From Virgibacillus_F sp049310925 (lineage in GTDB: Bacteria; Bacillota; Bacilli; Bacillales; Amphibacillaceae), in NCBI RefSeq assembly GCF_049310925.1, contig NZ_JBMERP010000002.1, forward strand, positions 1-64,000: a stretch of 64,000 nucleotides of DNA, read 5' to 3'. The position numbers and the translations under genes are program-made. Positions 1 through 7,854 of the stretch are shown here, in pieces. How positions within the stretch are numbered: the stretch's first letter is position 1; each line of letters begins with the position of its first letter. The notes under the pieces are model-generated. The model had not been told where the DNA came from and did no database searches. It worked only from the letters and a program-made list of their open reading frames with translations.

Positions 1-16
1 GTGTAAAGAAAATATG

Positions 17-45
17 TTGACAAAAGTCTATTTTCCTTTTAAAAT
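17..45 (+). promoter_or_regulatory. SigA-type promoter for yceD-rpmF
   Basis: A perfect -35 TTGACA (17-22) is followed after exactly 17 nt by TAAAAT (40-45), one mismatch from consensus. The yceD start lies 27 nt further on. Spacing and hexamers fit a strong vegetative promoter, as expected for a ribosomal-protein gene pair. Confidence 0.8.
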
Positions 46-72
46 TACTCTTGTTGCCTAGAGGTGATAATT

Positions 73-603
73 ATGCAAATTGCTATTGGAAAGATTAAAA
101 GAAGTTCATACAATGAACCCTTTCATTTCGAGGATAATGTTGATGTGTCAGAACTTGAGACATTAAACAATGATATACGTGAAATTGAACCCGTACATGT
201 GAAAGGCAATTGTTATATTCAAGGAGATACTATTATTTCCTCTTTTAGGATAAAAGGTGAGATGATACTTCCGTGTGCAAGAACACTGGTAGATGTCCCG
301 TTTCCCTTTATTATTCAAGCTGAGGAGACTTTTACTATATCTCCCTATTATGGTGATGAAGAAAGAGTTAATGAAATTCATCCTATTAATGGAGAAACAC
401 TTGACTTAACGCCGTATATAAAGGAAAATATTCTATTAGAGGTTCCTTTTCGTGTTTTTTCAGAGGATAAGGAAGCAACAGAAAATGCTCCTTTTAAGGG
501 CAATGGTTGGGAATTTGTATCTCTTGAAGAAAAAAAACAAACCGTAGATCCTCGATTTAAGAAATTGGAGAACTTATTTAACGACAACGACAAAGACAAA
601 TAA
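73..603 (+). CDS. YceD/DUF177 family protein (YlbN)
   Basis: A 176-residue acidic protein of the YceD (DUF177) family, which is almost always encoded just upstream of rpmF. In chloroplasts and some bacteria the family is linked to 23S rRNA accumulation; its biochemical role in Bacillaceae is not settled. Visible family features are a conserved Cys-Ala-Arg segment in a proline-rich context near residue 70 and a C-terminal DPRF-like segment before an acidic tail. The ATG at 73 was chosen because GAGGTG (61-66) is spaced 6 nt from it; an in-frame GTG at 64 lies inside that ribosome-binding site. It is transcribed from the promoter just upstream and is probably co-transcribed with rpmF, 53 nt downstream. 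Confidence 0.9.
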   Translation: MQIAIGKIKRSSYNEPFHFEDNVDVSELETLNNDIREIEPVHVKGNCYIQGDTIISSFRIKGEMILPCARTLVDVPFPFIIQAEETFTISPYYGDEERVNEIHPINGETLDLTPYIKENILLEVPFRVFSEDKEATENAPFKGNGWEFVSLEEKKQTVDPRFKKLENLFNDNDKDK

Positions 604-656
604 GAATAGATTTTTTTTTCAAGTTTTGCTTTCGTCATTTGAAGGAGGTGTAAGTC

Positions 657-830
657 ATGGCAGTACCAAAAAGAAGAACGTCTAAAAAAGTAAAGAACCA
701 ACGTCGTACTCATAAAAAATTACACGTACCTGGCATGGTAGAATGTTCAAATTGTGGTGAATTAACTAAGTCTCACCATGTGTGTAAATCTTGTGGACAT
801 TATGGTGGAAAAGAAATTAAAGAAGCATAA
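657..830 (+). CDS. rpmF: 50S ribosomal protein L32
   Basis: A 57-residue basic protein, the usual L32 length. It opens with the typical AVPKRR and Lys/Arg-rich N-terminus and carries two Cys-x-x-Cys pairs (ECSNCG and CKSCG), so it is the zinc-binding form of L32. It is a structural component of the large ribosomal subunit near the peptidyl-transferase region. The ATG at 657 follows a strong GAAGGAGGTG with about 6 nt spacing. It sits directly after yceD, the near-universal arrangement, and is closed by a terminator hairpin at 838-868. Recognition is certain from sequence and context. Confidence 0.97.
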   Translation: MAVPKRRTSKKVKNQRRTHKKLHVPGMVECSNCGELTKSHHVCKSCGHYGGKEIKEA

Positions 831-837
831 TTGATTA

Positions 838-868
838 ACAGGCTACTCGATGTAGTCTGTTTTTTTTA
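838..868 (+). terminator. Intrinsic terminator after rpmF
   Basis: Stem ACAGGCTAC / GTAGTCTGT (one G-U pair) around a TCGAT loop, followed by a run of at least seven T. It ends the yceD-rpmF transcript. Confidence 0.85.
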
Positions 869-918
869 TAAAAAGCTTTTTTCTAAAAATTGTTGTTGTG
901 GACACAAAATCTATAGAA

Positions 919-1235
919 TGCGACGTAGTAAAAATTTCTTTCGCCACCGTTTCGGCAGAATACTTCGCTTTCCATGGGCACGGCCTTAGTCTCCTCAGAA
1001 GCAAAGAACGCTTCTTCCGAGGTCTTCGGACGCGTGCTGTTCCCGTAGGAGTCTACGTATTCTGCCGGAACGACGTCACGAGGAGGCTGAAGCGTGCAAC
1101 ACAGAAAGCGAGTGTCTTTCCAAAGAGACGGTTGATATTTTTAGATAAAGGATGATATCTAGGCCATAACGGTTGATTCCTTGGAATGAGGACCTCCCGC
1201 GGAATGTGTATTTCCGTAGTTTTTACTACGTCGCA
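919..1235. repeat. Nested inverted-repeat element (MITE/REP-like)
   Basis: The outer ends are a perfect 16-bp inverted repeat: TGCGACGTAGTAAAAA at 919-934 and its reverse complement at 1220-1235. Inside is a second perfect 11-bp pair, CGGCAGAATAC (953-963) and GTATTCTGCCG (1057-1067). The interior is clearly GC-richer than its surroundings and has further imperfect complementarity: CACGGCCTTAGTCTCCTC near 970 against AGGAGGCTGAAGCGTG near 1081. An 85-codon open frame crosses it but lacks a ribosome-binding site and resembles no protein I know. There is no transposase and no obvious target-site duplication. The element fills most of the 476-bp rpmF to crotonase gap; I see nothing else there except a short A/T palindrome at about 870-882. 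Confidence 0.7.
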
Positions 1236-1306
1236 GTTTGTATCATCTGTGAAAATTAAAGAGCAACTTACGAAAAGAGTCTGTAAAAATAATTAGGGGG
1301 AACAAT

Positions 1307-2068
1307 ATGTTTAAAACGATACAGTTTGAAACGTTTTCAAAAGGTTATAGTGTTATTACATTAAATAGACCAGAAAAGAGAAATGCAGTTTCATTTGAAA
1401 TGGTTGAAGAGCTTCGTGAAGCAATAAAGCAAGCTAGAGAAACGCAGATAAAGTTTTTGGTGTTCACCGGTTCTGGGGATAAAATGTTTTGTGCTGGAGG
1501 AGATTTGCAGGATTTACATGCAAACTTGACCCCACAGGATGCCTTTCACCACCTGTATGCTATGAAGGAAGTCCTATTTGATATTATATCTTTTCCAGTC
1601 CCGACGATTTGTATGTTAAATGGCGACGCGTTGGGTGGTGGTTGTGAACTTGCAACTGCGTGTGATTTCAGGATAGCTAAAGAAAGCACTAAATTTGGTT
1701 TTGTTCAAACGAGCATTGGTATAACTCCAGGTTGGGGAGGTGGAGTCATTCTTTACGAAAAAGTTCACCCATCTTTTGCTTATTCATGGTTGGTAGAGGC
1801 TGAAATACATGATGGATCTTTTTTACAGCAAATGGGATGGCTTCATAGAATTGTATCTATTGACATGTGGGATGACCGTGAGGATGTATTGTCTTCCTTT
1901 ATTTCTAAGACATTACCTCAAATGGAGATACTGAGTAACCAATACAAACAAAAAGTCAGCGTACTTGGCTTATCTGCTTTGATGGATAATGAGGTGCGTA
2001 ATTGTGCTAAATTATGGGATTCGAAAGAACATATTGAAGCGGTTAACCATATTTTAGCTAAAAACTGA
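1307..2068 (+). CDS. Enoyl-CoA hydratase/isomerase (crotonase) family protein
   Basis: A 253-residue crotonase-fold protein. The first oxyanion-hole segment, FCAGGDL, is near residues 63-69, and the second, GGGCELA, is near 112-118 and keeps its glutamate. The position that usually holds the second catalytic glutamate of true enoyl-CoA hydratases (Pro-Glu in FGxPE) reads Val-Gln here, so hydration of enoyl-CoA is doubtful; isomerase, hydrolase or decarboxylase chemistry is possible. The ATG follows AGGGGGAACAAT. The gene stands alone between a repeat element and ylbO. Family assignment is sure; substrate and reaction are not known from the sequence. Confidence 0.85.
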   Translation: MFKTIQFETFSKGYSVITLNRPEKRNAVSFEMVEELREAIKQARETQIKFLVFTGSGDKMFCAGGDLQDLHANLTPQDAFHHLYAMKEVLFDIISFPVPTICMLNGDALGGGCELATACDFRIAKESTKFGFVQTSIGITPGWGGGVILYEKVHPSFAYSWLVEAEIHDGSFLQQMGWLHRIVSIDMWDDREDVLSSFISKTLPQMEILSNQYKQKVSVLGLSALMDNEVRNCAKLWDSKEHIEAVNHILAKN

Positions 2069-2159
2069 TTAGTAAAGAATCTAATGAAAATAGTCATCAC
2101 TTAGTCTATCATCGCTACCTTTCGCATACATTTATAGCAAATAGTTAAGGAGTGGTGGT

Positions 2160-2645
2160 ATGAATCGTACGCGACAGGATGCATGGTCGAGTGATGAAGA
2201 TGTTATCTTAGCTGATACAGTTCTTCAGTATATAAGAGAAGGTAAGACACAACTAGAAGCGTTTAAAGATGTAGCTAAACAATTGTCAAGAACGTCAGCA
2301 GCTTGTGGATTTCGTTGGAATGCAACTATTCGGAAGAACTATCAGGACGTTGTTAACGTTGCAAAGGAAGAGCGCAAGAACAAAGCACATAAGGGCTCGA
2401 CTGGCTTAAAAGGTAATATGCTAGAAGGTAACCAGGACACAATAGAGACAGCAATTCTATTACTGGAAAATATGAGGAATTCCTATTCAACTGAGCATAG
2501 TGTTCATAAGAAGGAACAGGAGGATGCTATAAGGAAATTAGAAGAAGAAAACAATCATCTTAGAACAGAACTACATCGATATGATGAAGCATGGAAAGAA
2601 ATGGGTAACCTCTGGAGTTGGGTCAGATCCTCTGTGAAGAGCTAG
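2160..2645 (+). CDS. RsfA/GerR-family sporulation transcription factor (YlbO)
   Basis: A 161-residue protein with an N-terminal Myb/SANT-like DNA-binding domain (about residues 5-60: tryptophan and acidic residues near the start, then a recognition-helix region with conserved RWN). A charged C-terminal coiled coil spans about 115-150. This is the RsfA/GerR family of sporulation regulators. The B. subtilis gene at this locus, ylbO (gerR), is a mother-cell regulator made under sigma-E that adjusts spore-coat and germination genes. Position between rpmF and the ylbP/panE pair supports orthology with GerR rather than RsfA. The start follows AAGGAGTGGTGGT. A terminator hairpin follows at 2699. Confidence 0.85.
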   Translation: MNRTRQDAWSSDEDVILADTVLQYIREGKTQLEAFKDVAKQLSRTSAACGFRWNATIRKNYQDVVNVAKEERKNKAHKGSTGLKGNMLEGNQDTIETAILLLENMRNSYSTEHSVHKKEQEDAIRKLEEENNHLRTELHRYDEAWKEMGNLWSWVRSSVKS

Positions 2646-2698
2646 TGGTGAGATAGATGCTTTGTATTCAAATATTTACCCAAAGAATATACAAAAGT

Positions 2699-2735
2699 GG
2701 CATGAATGATGTACTTCCATCAATCATGCCTTTTA
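2699..2735 (+). terminator. Intrinsic terminator after ylbO
   Basis: Stem GGCATGA-a-TGATG / CATCA-a-TCATGCC with one internal A-A mismatch, followed by TTTTAG and preceded by AAAA that can pair with the T tract. It lies between ylbO and the convergent ylbP, so it may serve both strands. Confidence 0.65.
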
Positions 2736-2798
2736 GTAGTCTTTTAGTAAAAGAAGTAAATTACAGGATTATAGTTAAGTGATTTTTACTATAATGGA

Positions 2799-3278
2799 TC
2801 AATCTTTTTTCTTTTCCTTTACTCCCTCAGGAAGCCAAATATATGGATTTTCGCCTAAATCTCGTTCCATATCATACTTTGCTTTTTGAAAGCCCATTTC
2901 TTCCCAGAAACCCTGTGAATTTATTCTTGGATTTGTCTTGATAGGTAGCTCATCCTGTTTAGCAAATTCTACTAAAGCTTTTCCATATCCTTTGCCTCGA
3001 TAGTCTGGTAAAACTTCCAATTTCCAAAGTTCAAGATAATCGTGGGAAGGTTTAAAATATGCATCGTATTTAGCATTGACTTTGTATAAACTCATCCTGG
3101 CAACAAGATTATTTCCGAAATAAATACCATAGAATGGAGAGTCACTATCGTTTTCTACAATATTGCTTTCTAAGTCCTCAAGCATGGAAAGTTCTTGATT
3201 TCCGTATGCTTTAAAGTGTTTAAACTTTTCTAATGTTTTATAATTGATTAATAACTTTTCCACTTTAACATATTCCAT
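2799..3278 (-). CDS. GNAT family N-acetyltransferase (YlbP)
   Basis: A 159-residue GNAT-fold protein. Acetyl-CoA binding motif A is clear: LPDYRGKGYGKALVEFA at about 91-107, the R/Q-x-x-G-x-G/A type. Motif B follows (QGFWEEMGF, about 121-129). Length and position match B. subtilis YlbP, whose substrate is unknown. It is transcribed leftward, divergently from panE; a TATAAT on the minus strand (plus coordinates 3320-3325) is a likely -10. The last residues are Lys/Glu-rich. I infer acetyl transfer to an amine but cannot name the acceptor. Confidence 0.85.
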   Translation of the reverse strand: MEYVKVEKLLINYKTLEKFKHFKAYGNQELSMLEDLESNIVENDSDSPFYGIYFGNNLVARMSLYKVNAKYDAYFKPSHDYLELWKLEVLPDYRGKGYGKALVEFAKQDELPIKTNPRINSQGFWEEMGFQKAKYDMERDLGENPYIWLPEGVKEKKKD

Positions 3279-3373
3279 AATTAATCTCCCTTTACAATAG
3301 AATTTCTCTTCATACTCTAATTATAGTATAAAAGGTAAAAGAATGAAATGAAATTGAAAAGGTAACCGATTTC

Positions 3374-3402
3374 GTTACAAGAGGGCATTTGTTTGCTACA
3401 AT
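3374..3402 (+). promoter_or_regulatory. Candidate promoter for panE
   Basis: GTTACA (3374-3379), 17 nt, then TACAAT (3397-3402) with an upstream TGC giving an extended -10. The panE start lies 35 nt downstream. Confidence 0.5.
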
Positions 3403-3436
3403 AAACAAATAAATGGATTTGGGAGGTTAGAGATAA

Positions 3437-4315
3437 ATGAAAATTGGTATTATAGGTGGTGGATCGGTGGGGCTTTTGGTGGCCAGATACCTGTGTGAAT
3501 ATCATGATGTAACGGTTTATGTTAGGAATAAAGCACAAAAACAAAAACTTAATGATCATGGGTTATTTCTATCAAGTTGTACAACTCCCTGTAGAGTAAA
3601 TGCACTATTGACATCAGAATTCGAGCAAGAAGATTGTGTTATTGTTTGTGTAAAACAACCGGAAATTAGTGCTGTTCTCCCGTTAATAACTCATCTAAAT
3701 GAACAAACCCCGATCCTGTTTTTGCAAAATGGAATGAGTCATATAGAATTTATACAAAAAATCACACGACCAGTATATATTGGAATTGTTACGCATGGAG
3801 CGTTGCGTAAAAGCGATCATATTGTCATGCATACAGGAAAAGGTGTGATTAAGCTTGCAAATTTTAGTGGCAATGAAGAAGATTTGTTTGATTTGGTACA
3901 AAAGCTCAACAGTGAAGCTTTTCCATTCACAACCGAAACTAACTGGCACGAGATTCTAGCCAAAAAATTGGTTGTTAACGCGGTAATCAACCCCTTGACT
4001 GCTATTTTTGAGGTGCCTAATGGAGAAATAATACATAATACATATTTAATGCGGCTCGCGAAAGAATTGTGTCGCGAAGCATGCTTAGTTTTACAGCTAG
4101 ATTTTATGGATCAGTGGAACACCGTGCAATCGGTAGCGGCTAATACGAAAGAAAACATAAGTTCTATGCTGCGAGATATAAAGACTAATCGAAAATCGGA
4201 AAATGATGCTATTTCAGGTTACCTAATCAAAAAATCAATTTCAGATATACCATACACTACATTTGTTTATAACAGTATAAAGGTATTAGAGATAAAAAAG
4301 GGAATTATTGAGTGA
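3437..4315 (+). CDS. panE: 2-dehydropantoate 2-reductase (ketopantoate reductase)
   Basis: A 292-residue enzyme that reduces 2-dehydropantoate to pantoate with NADPH, a step of pantothenate and CoA synthesis. The N-terminal Rossmann dinucleotide loop GIIGGGSVG is at residues 4-12. The C-terminal helical domain carries the conserved KLVVNAVINP segment near residues 176-185, whose lysine is the catalytic base in the family. ApbA/PanE assignment is firm. The position corresponds to B. subtilis ylbQ. The start follows GGGAGGTTAGAGATAA. Its stop overlaps a tiny downstream open frame by four bases. Confidence 0.92.
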   Translation: MKIGIIGGGSVGLLVARYLCEYHDVTVYVRNKAQKQKLNDHGLFLSSCTTPCRVNALLTSEFEQEDCVIVCVKQPEISAVLPLITHLNEQTPILFLQNGMSHIEFIQKITRPVYIGIVTHGALRKSDHIVMHTGKGVIKLANFSGNEEDLFDLVQKLNSEAFPFTTETNWHEILAKKLVVNAVINPLTAIFEVPNGEIIHNTYLMRLAKELCREACLVLQLDFMDQWNTVQSVAANTKENISSMLRDIKTNRKSENDAISGYLIKKSISDIPYTTFVYNSIKVLEIKKGIIE

Positions 4316-4395
4316 AAGTGTTGACCTTTGTTAGTTATGGTGCAATTTTTGTCCTTGTAATTTCTTTTAGTATTACTTATTTCACTACGTACTAA
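4312..4395 (+). CDS. Putative 27-residue membrane peptide
   Basis: A 27-codon frame starts at a GTG that overlaps the panE stop (GTGA arrangement). It reads as a single hydrophobic stretch (AIFVLVISFSITYF) with a basic residue at position 2, so it would be a one-pass membrane peptide. In many Bacillaceae a longer membrane gene (DUF3397) follows panE, so this could be a decayed remnant; that is from memory and not shown by similarity here. The ribosome-binding site is weak (AAAAAGGGAA upstream). It may equally be non-coding. Confidence 0.25.
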   Translation: MKVLTFVSYGAIFVLVISFSITYFTTY

Positions 4396-4422
4396 AGTGG
4401 AATACACGACTATTTATAAGCA

Positions 4423-4450
4423 CTGTCAAACAGATTGCATGAAATATAAT
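4423..4450 (+). promoter_or_regulatory. Candidate promoter for bshC
   Basis: CTGTCA (4423-4428), 16 nt, perfect TATAAT (4445-4450), about 60 nt before the bshC start. The -10 is convincing and the -35 weak. Confidence 0.4.
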
Positions 4451-4510
4451 CAAAAATTATGTAGAATACAGAGAGCACAGTATGATTAACATTAAAGGAG
4501 CATGCAATTT

Positions 4511-6136
4511 ATGCACGTTGATTCTATCAATTTACAAACAAAAAACAATTTAATCCAAGACTATAGAACTAAAAAAACATCTATCATGCAGTATTTTGAT
4601 TATGACCCTTTTGAATCCGATGTTTTCAAAAAGCGTGCCCAGGATTTACAACATAAAAATGTTAATCGAGAACAATTGGCAGATGTATTACATATGATCA
4701 ATACCGAATGGGATGCTCCTTCTAGTACAATAGAAAATATTAGGCGCTTTCGAGAGGGAAATACTTTGGTTGTTATCGGTGGTCAACAAGCTGGTTTATT
4801 GACCGGACCCATGTATACAATAAATAAAATAATATCTATCATTCAGCTTGCAAAACAGCAGGAAAAACAACTGAATACCCCGGTTATACCAGTCTTTTGG
4901 ATAGCTGGCGAGGATCACGATTTTGATGAAATAAATCATATTTTCTTACAAGACAAGTCAAAGATGAATAAGTTTACATTATTACAGCGTGTTATTGAAA
5001 AGGAAGCTATATCAAATATTTCTATTCATAAGGAAAAAGCAAATGAATGGCTAAAAAGTCTTTTCCTGGAATTGGATGAAACACTACACACGAAGGAATT
5101 GTATGAAACATTAGCAACTTTTTTAAGCAAATCGGATACATACGTGGATTTCTTCGCACAGGTCGTTTTCTGGTTATTTGAAGAAGAAGGTCTCGTTTTA
5201 GTTGATTCCAATAATAGCCAGATAAGAGAATTAGAAAGCATCCACTTTACTGAACTTATATATAATCAAGCGAAGACAACAGGTGCAATTGAAAAATCTT
5301 TGAAAGAAGTTGAGGATCTTGGCTATTCACTTTCTGTAGAGGTTAATCGTAATGATGCAAATTTATTCTATCAAAACGGCAGTGAGCGAATTCTTTTAGT
5401 TCGTGATAACGATAATAATTGGGTTGGGAAAAATAGAGAAGTTAAATTTAGTACCGAAGAATTAGTATTTATTGCTGAAAACCAACCATATCTACTGAGT
5501 AATAATGTAATGACGCGACCACTTATGCAGGAGATGCTTTTTCCTTCTCTAGCATTTATCGGGGGACCGGGTGAAATTAGTTATTGGTCAGTTTTAAAGG
5601 GGGCTTTTCATGCGAATAATATGAAAATGCCACCAGTTATTCCGAGACTTTCATATACGTTTCTGGAACCAAATATAGAAAAATTGATATCAAAATATAA
5701 TGTATCTGTTGAGAAAACGATAAATGTCGGTGTTACTGAAACGAAATGTAAATGGTTAGATGAGCAACAGAATCCACCCGTGAATCAATTGGCAAATAAA
5801 CTTAAACAAACAATTGAGCAGGAACATCGACCAATTAGGGATTTGGCAAAATCAATCCGGGCTGATGTTGGGGGAGTAGCTGATAAAAACTTAGATTATT
5901 TAATGAGAGACATTGAATTTCTTGAAAAGCGGATTACAAAAACCCTTCAAGAGATATACGCCAGGGAATTGGATGAATTTAATCTATTACAAACTGCTTT
6001 GCATCCAAACGGGGGATTACAAGAAAGAATGTGGAATCCATTGCCGTTTATTAATCAATACAGCAAACGTTTTATTACCAACCTGGTTAATGAACCCTGT
6101 TCCTATGAAAATGAACATTATATCGTTTATTTATAA
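4511..6136 (+). CDS. bshC: Bacillithiol biosynthesis cysteine-adding enzyme
   Basis: A 541-residue protein of the BshC (YllA) family, which adds cysteine to glucosaminyl-malate in the last step of bacillithiol synthesis, the low-molecular-weight thiol of Bacillaceae. Recognisable segments are GGQQAGLLTGP near residues 94-104 and AGEDHDFDEINH near 139-150, both in the Rossmann-like core, plus a long C-terminal coiled-coil region. The ATG at 4511 is preferred because AAAGGAG (4494-4500) is 10 nt away; an in-frame ATG at 4502 is only 1 nt from that site. It lies directly before mraZ, as in B. subtilis. A terminator follows at 6208. Confidence 0.93.
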   Translation: MHVDSINLQTKNNLIQDYRTKKTSIMQYFDYDPFESDVFKKRAQDLQHKNVNREQLADVLHMINTEWDAPSSTIENIRRFREGNTLVVIGGQQAGLLTGPMYTINKIISIIQLAKQQEKQLNTPVIPVFWIAGEDHDFDEINHIFLQDKSKMNKFTLLQRVIEKEAISNISIHKEKANEWLKSLFLELDETLHTKELYETLATFLSKSDTYVDFFAQVVFWLFEEEGLVLVDSNNSQIRELESIHFTELIYNQAKTTGAIEKSLKEVEDLGYSLSVEVNRNDANLFYQNGSERILLVRDNDNNWVGKNREVKFSTEELVFIAENQPYLLSNNVMTRPLMQEMLFPSLAFIGGPGEISYWSVLKGAFHANNMKMPPVIPRLSYTFLEPNIEKLISKYNVSVEKTINVGVTETKCKWLDEQQNPPVNQLANKLKQTIEQEHRPIRDLAKSIRADVGGVADKNLDYLMRDIEFLEKRITKTLQEIYARELDEFNLLQTALHPNGGLQERMWNPLPFINQYSKRFITNLVNEPCSYENEHYIVYL

Positions 6137-6207
6137 TCAAGTTTTAATAAGACCCACTTTCCACCACATTTTTAAAAAGTGTTGATTTAAAAAGATTAAA
6201 CAGAGTT

Positions 6208-6267
6208 AATATTCTTATGTTTTAAGATCTGCTAATTAAAGATCTTGAAATGTAGGAATATTTTTTT
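6208..6267 (+). terminator. Long-stem intrinsic terminator between bshC and mraZ
   Basis: A 22-nt imperfect stem begins AATATTC (6208-6214) and ends GAATATT (6256-6262), with AAGATC/GATCTT at the loop side and G-U or mismatched pairs between. It is followed by a T run. It insulates the dcw cluster from bshC. The rest of the 281-bp gap is A/T-rich leader plus the MraZ-box region. Confidence 0.65.
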
Positions 6268-6360
6268 ATGTAAAAAAAACCATAAAACAGCTATTTATAA
6301 GGATTATAGGGGACTTCATACTCATTTTTGATTTTGTTAATAAAAAGTTTAAAAATTAAG

Positions 6361-6385
6361 TGGTGAATAGTGGGGGAATGTGGTA
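6361..6385 (+). promoter_or_regulatory. MraZ-box operator (three repeats)
   Basis: TGGTG (6361-6365), TGGGG (6371-6375) and TGGTA (6381-6385) occur with an exact 10-bp period. MraZ proteins of other bacteria bind direct TGGGN repeats separated by 5 bp in front of their own gene, so this is very likely the autoregulatory site. Two of the three repeats deviate at one position (TGGT). A further TGGGG at 6403 overlaps the ribosome-binding site and is out of the 10-bp phase. Confidence 0.7.
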
Positions 6386-6417
6386 ACATGTTTATATGAA
6401 AGTGGGGGGAGAACCAT

Positions 6418-6849
6418 ATGTTCATGGGAGAATTTCAACATAACATTGACACTAAAGGAAGAATAATAGTGCCTGCCAAGTTCCGAGAAGATCTTGGGGA
6501 TCGTTTTGTTGTTACTCGCGGATTAGACAAATGCTTATTCGCATATCCTATGAATGAATGGGAGATCCTTGAGGAAAAGCTAAAGAAACTCCCACTTACA
6601 AAGAAAGATGCTAGAGCTTTTACTCGATTCTTTTTTTCTGGAGCAATTGAGTGTGAGGTGGATAACCAGGGCAGAATAAATATTCCCCAGCCACTTCGTA
6701 ATTATGCTGTCTTAAATAAAGAATGTGTTGTAATCGGTGTATCCAATCGAATAGAGTTTTGGGCTAATGAAAACTGGGAAGAATACTTTAATGATTCTGA
6801 GGAGTCATTTGCTGAGATAGCAGAAAATCTTATGGATTTTGATATATAA
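6418..6849 (+). CDS. mraZ: Transcriptional regulator MraZ
   Basis: A 143-residue protein with two SpoVT/AbrB-type DNA-binding modules (about residues 5-47 and 76-119), each with the conserved D-x-K/Q-GRIxxP pattern (DTKGRIIVP and DNQGRINIP). MraZ forms a ring-shaped oligomer that binds TGGGN repeats and represses the dcw cluster. The gene opens that cluster here, and matching repeats lie just upstream (6361-6385). The start follows GGGGGGAG with 6 nt spacing. The usual family length is about 143 residues. Confidence 0.96.
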   Translation: MFMGEFQHNIDTKGRIIVPAKFREDLGDRFVVTRGLDKCLFAYPMNEWEILEEKLKKLPLTKKDARAFTRFFFSGAIECEVDNQGRINIPQPLRNYAVLNKECVVIGVSNRIEFWANENWEEYFNDSEESFAEIAENLMDFDI

Positions 6850-6876
6850 TTTTTAAACTAAAAAGCGGGTGTATTG

Positions 6877-7854
6877 ATGTTCAACCATTACAGTGTATTG
6901 AAGGAAGAAACAATTAGCGGGTTAAAGATAGACCCAAGTGGTACATATGTAGACTGCACAGTTGGTGGTGGTGGTCATTCTGAACAGATTGCAAGTAAGC
7001 TAAATAACAATGGGTTATTAGTCGCTTTTGATCAGGACGTTGAAGCGCTACATGCTGCAAAAGAAAAACTAGGTGATTATCAAGAAAGAATGCGTTTTAT
7101 TCATACGAATTTTAGTAACTTAGAAACAGAACTAATTAAAAATGACATAAACCACATAGATGGATTTCTCTTTGACTTAGGTGTTTCATCACCGCAGCTT
7201 GACAGAGGGGAAAGAGGGTTCAGTTATCGACATGATGCATATCTCGATATGCGAATGAACCAGGATCAAACCCTTAATGCTCACGAAATCGTCAACACCT
7301 GGTCCTATCAAAGTCTGATAAAGATTTTTTATCAATATGGTGAAGAGAAGTTTTCTAAGCAAATTGCACGAAAGATAGAAGCATATCGTGAAAAAGAACC
7401 GATTAATACTACACACCAATTAGTAGAAATAATCAAGGATGCAATACCTGCTGCTGCTAGACGGACAGGTGGGCATCCCGCTAAGCGGATTTTTCAAGCA
7501 TTACGCATTGCCGTAAACGATGAATTGGCAGTATTCAATGATGCATTACATCAGGCTGCTCGGATGGTAAGTGTTGGTGGAAGGATTGTAGTTATCACAT
7601 TTCAATCGTTAGAGGACAGAATTTGTAAACAAGCCTTTAAGAGGTGGGGTACAACTAAACCGGTACCTAAGAACCTACCAATTATTCCTGAGACACATGA
7701 GGCGCCATTTAAAATCATTACAAGAAAGCCAATCATTGCAAATGAAAATGAACTAGAAGAGAACCGCAGATCAAGATCTGCAAAATTAAGGATAGTCGAA
7801 AAGGTTAAACCATGGGATTCAGAGTTTACCTATTTGGAAGGGTGGAAAAAATAA
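6877..7854 (+). CDS. rsmH: 16S rRNA (cytosine(1402)-N4)-methyltransferase
   Basis: A 325-residue SAM-dependent methyltransferase (MraW/RsmH) that N4-methylates C1402 of 16S rRNA at the ribosomal P site. The SAM-binding loop VDCTVGGGGHS is at about 26-36, and a conserved FDLGVSSPQLD block follows near 100. The ATG at 6877 follows AAAAGCGGGTG; an in-frame TTG immediately before it is too close to that site. Its TAA overlaps the ftsL ATG (TAATG), indicating translational coupling. Second gene of the dcw cluster, as in nearly all Bacillaceae. Confidence 0.96.
   Translation: MFNHYSVLKEETISGLKIDPSGTYVDCTVGGGGHSEQIASKLNNNGLLVAFDQDVEALHAAKEKLGDYQERMRFIHTNFSNLETELIKNDINHIDGFLFDLGVSSPQLDRGERGFSYRHDAYLDMRMNQDQTLNAHEIVNTWSYQSLIKIFYQYGEEKFSKQIARKIEAYREKEPINTTHQLVEIIKDAIPAAARRTGGHPAKRIFQALRIAVNDELAVFNDALHQAARMVSVGGRIVVITFQSLEDRICKQAFKRWGTTKPVPKNLPIIPETHEAPFKIITRKPIIANENELEENRRSRSAKLRIVEKVKPWDSEFTYLEGWKK

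Noticed and set aside
898..1155. 85-codon open frame after rpmF
   Set aside because: It lies within the nested inverted-repeat element, has no ribosome-binding site, and its residue pattern is that of translated palindromes.
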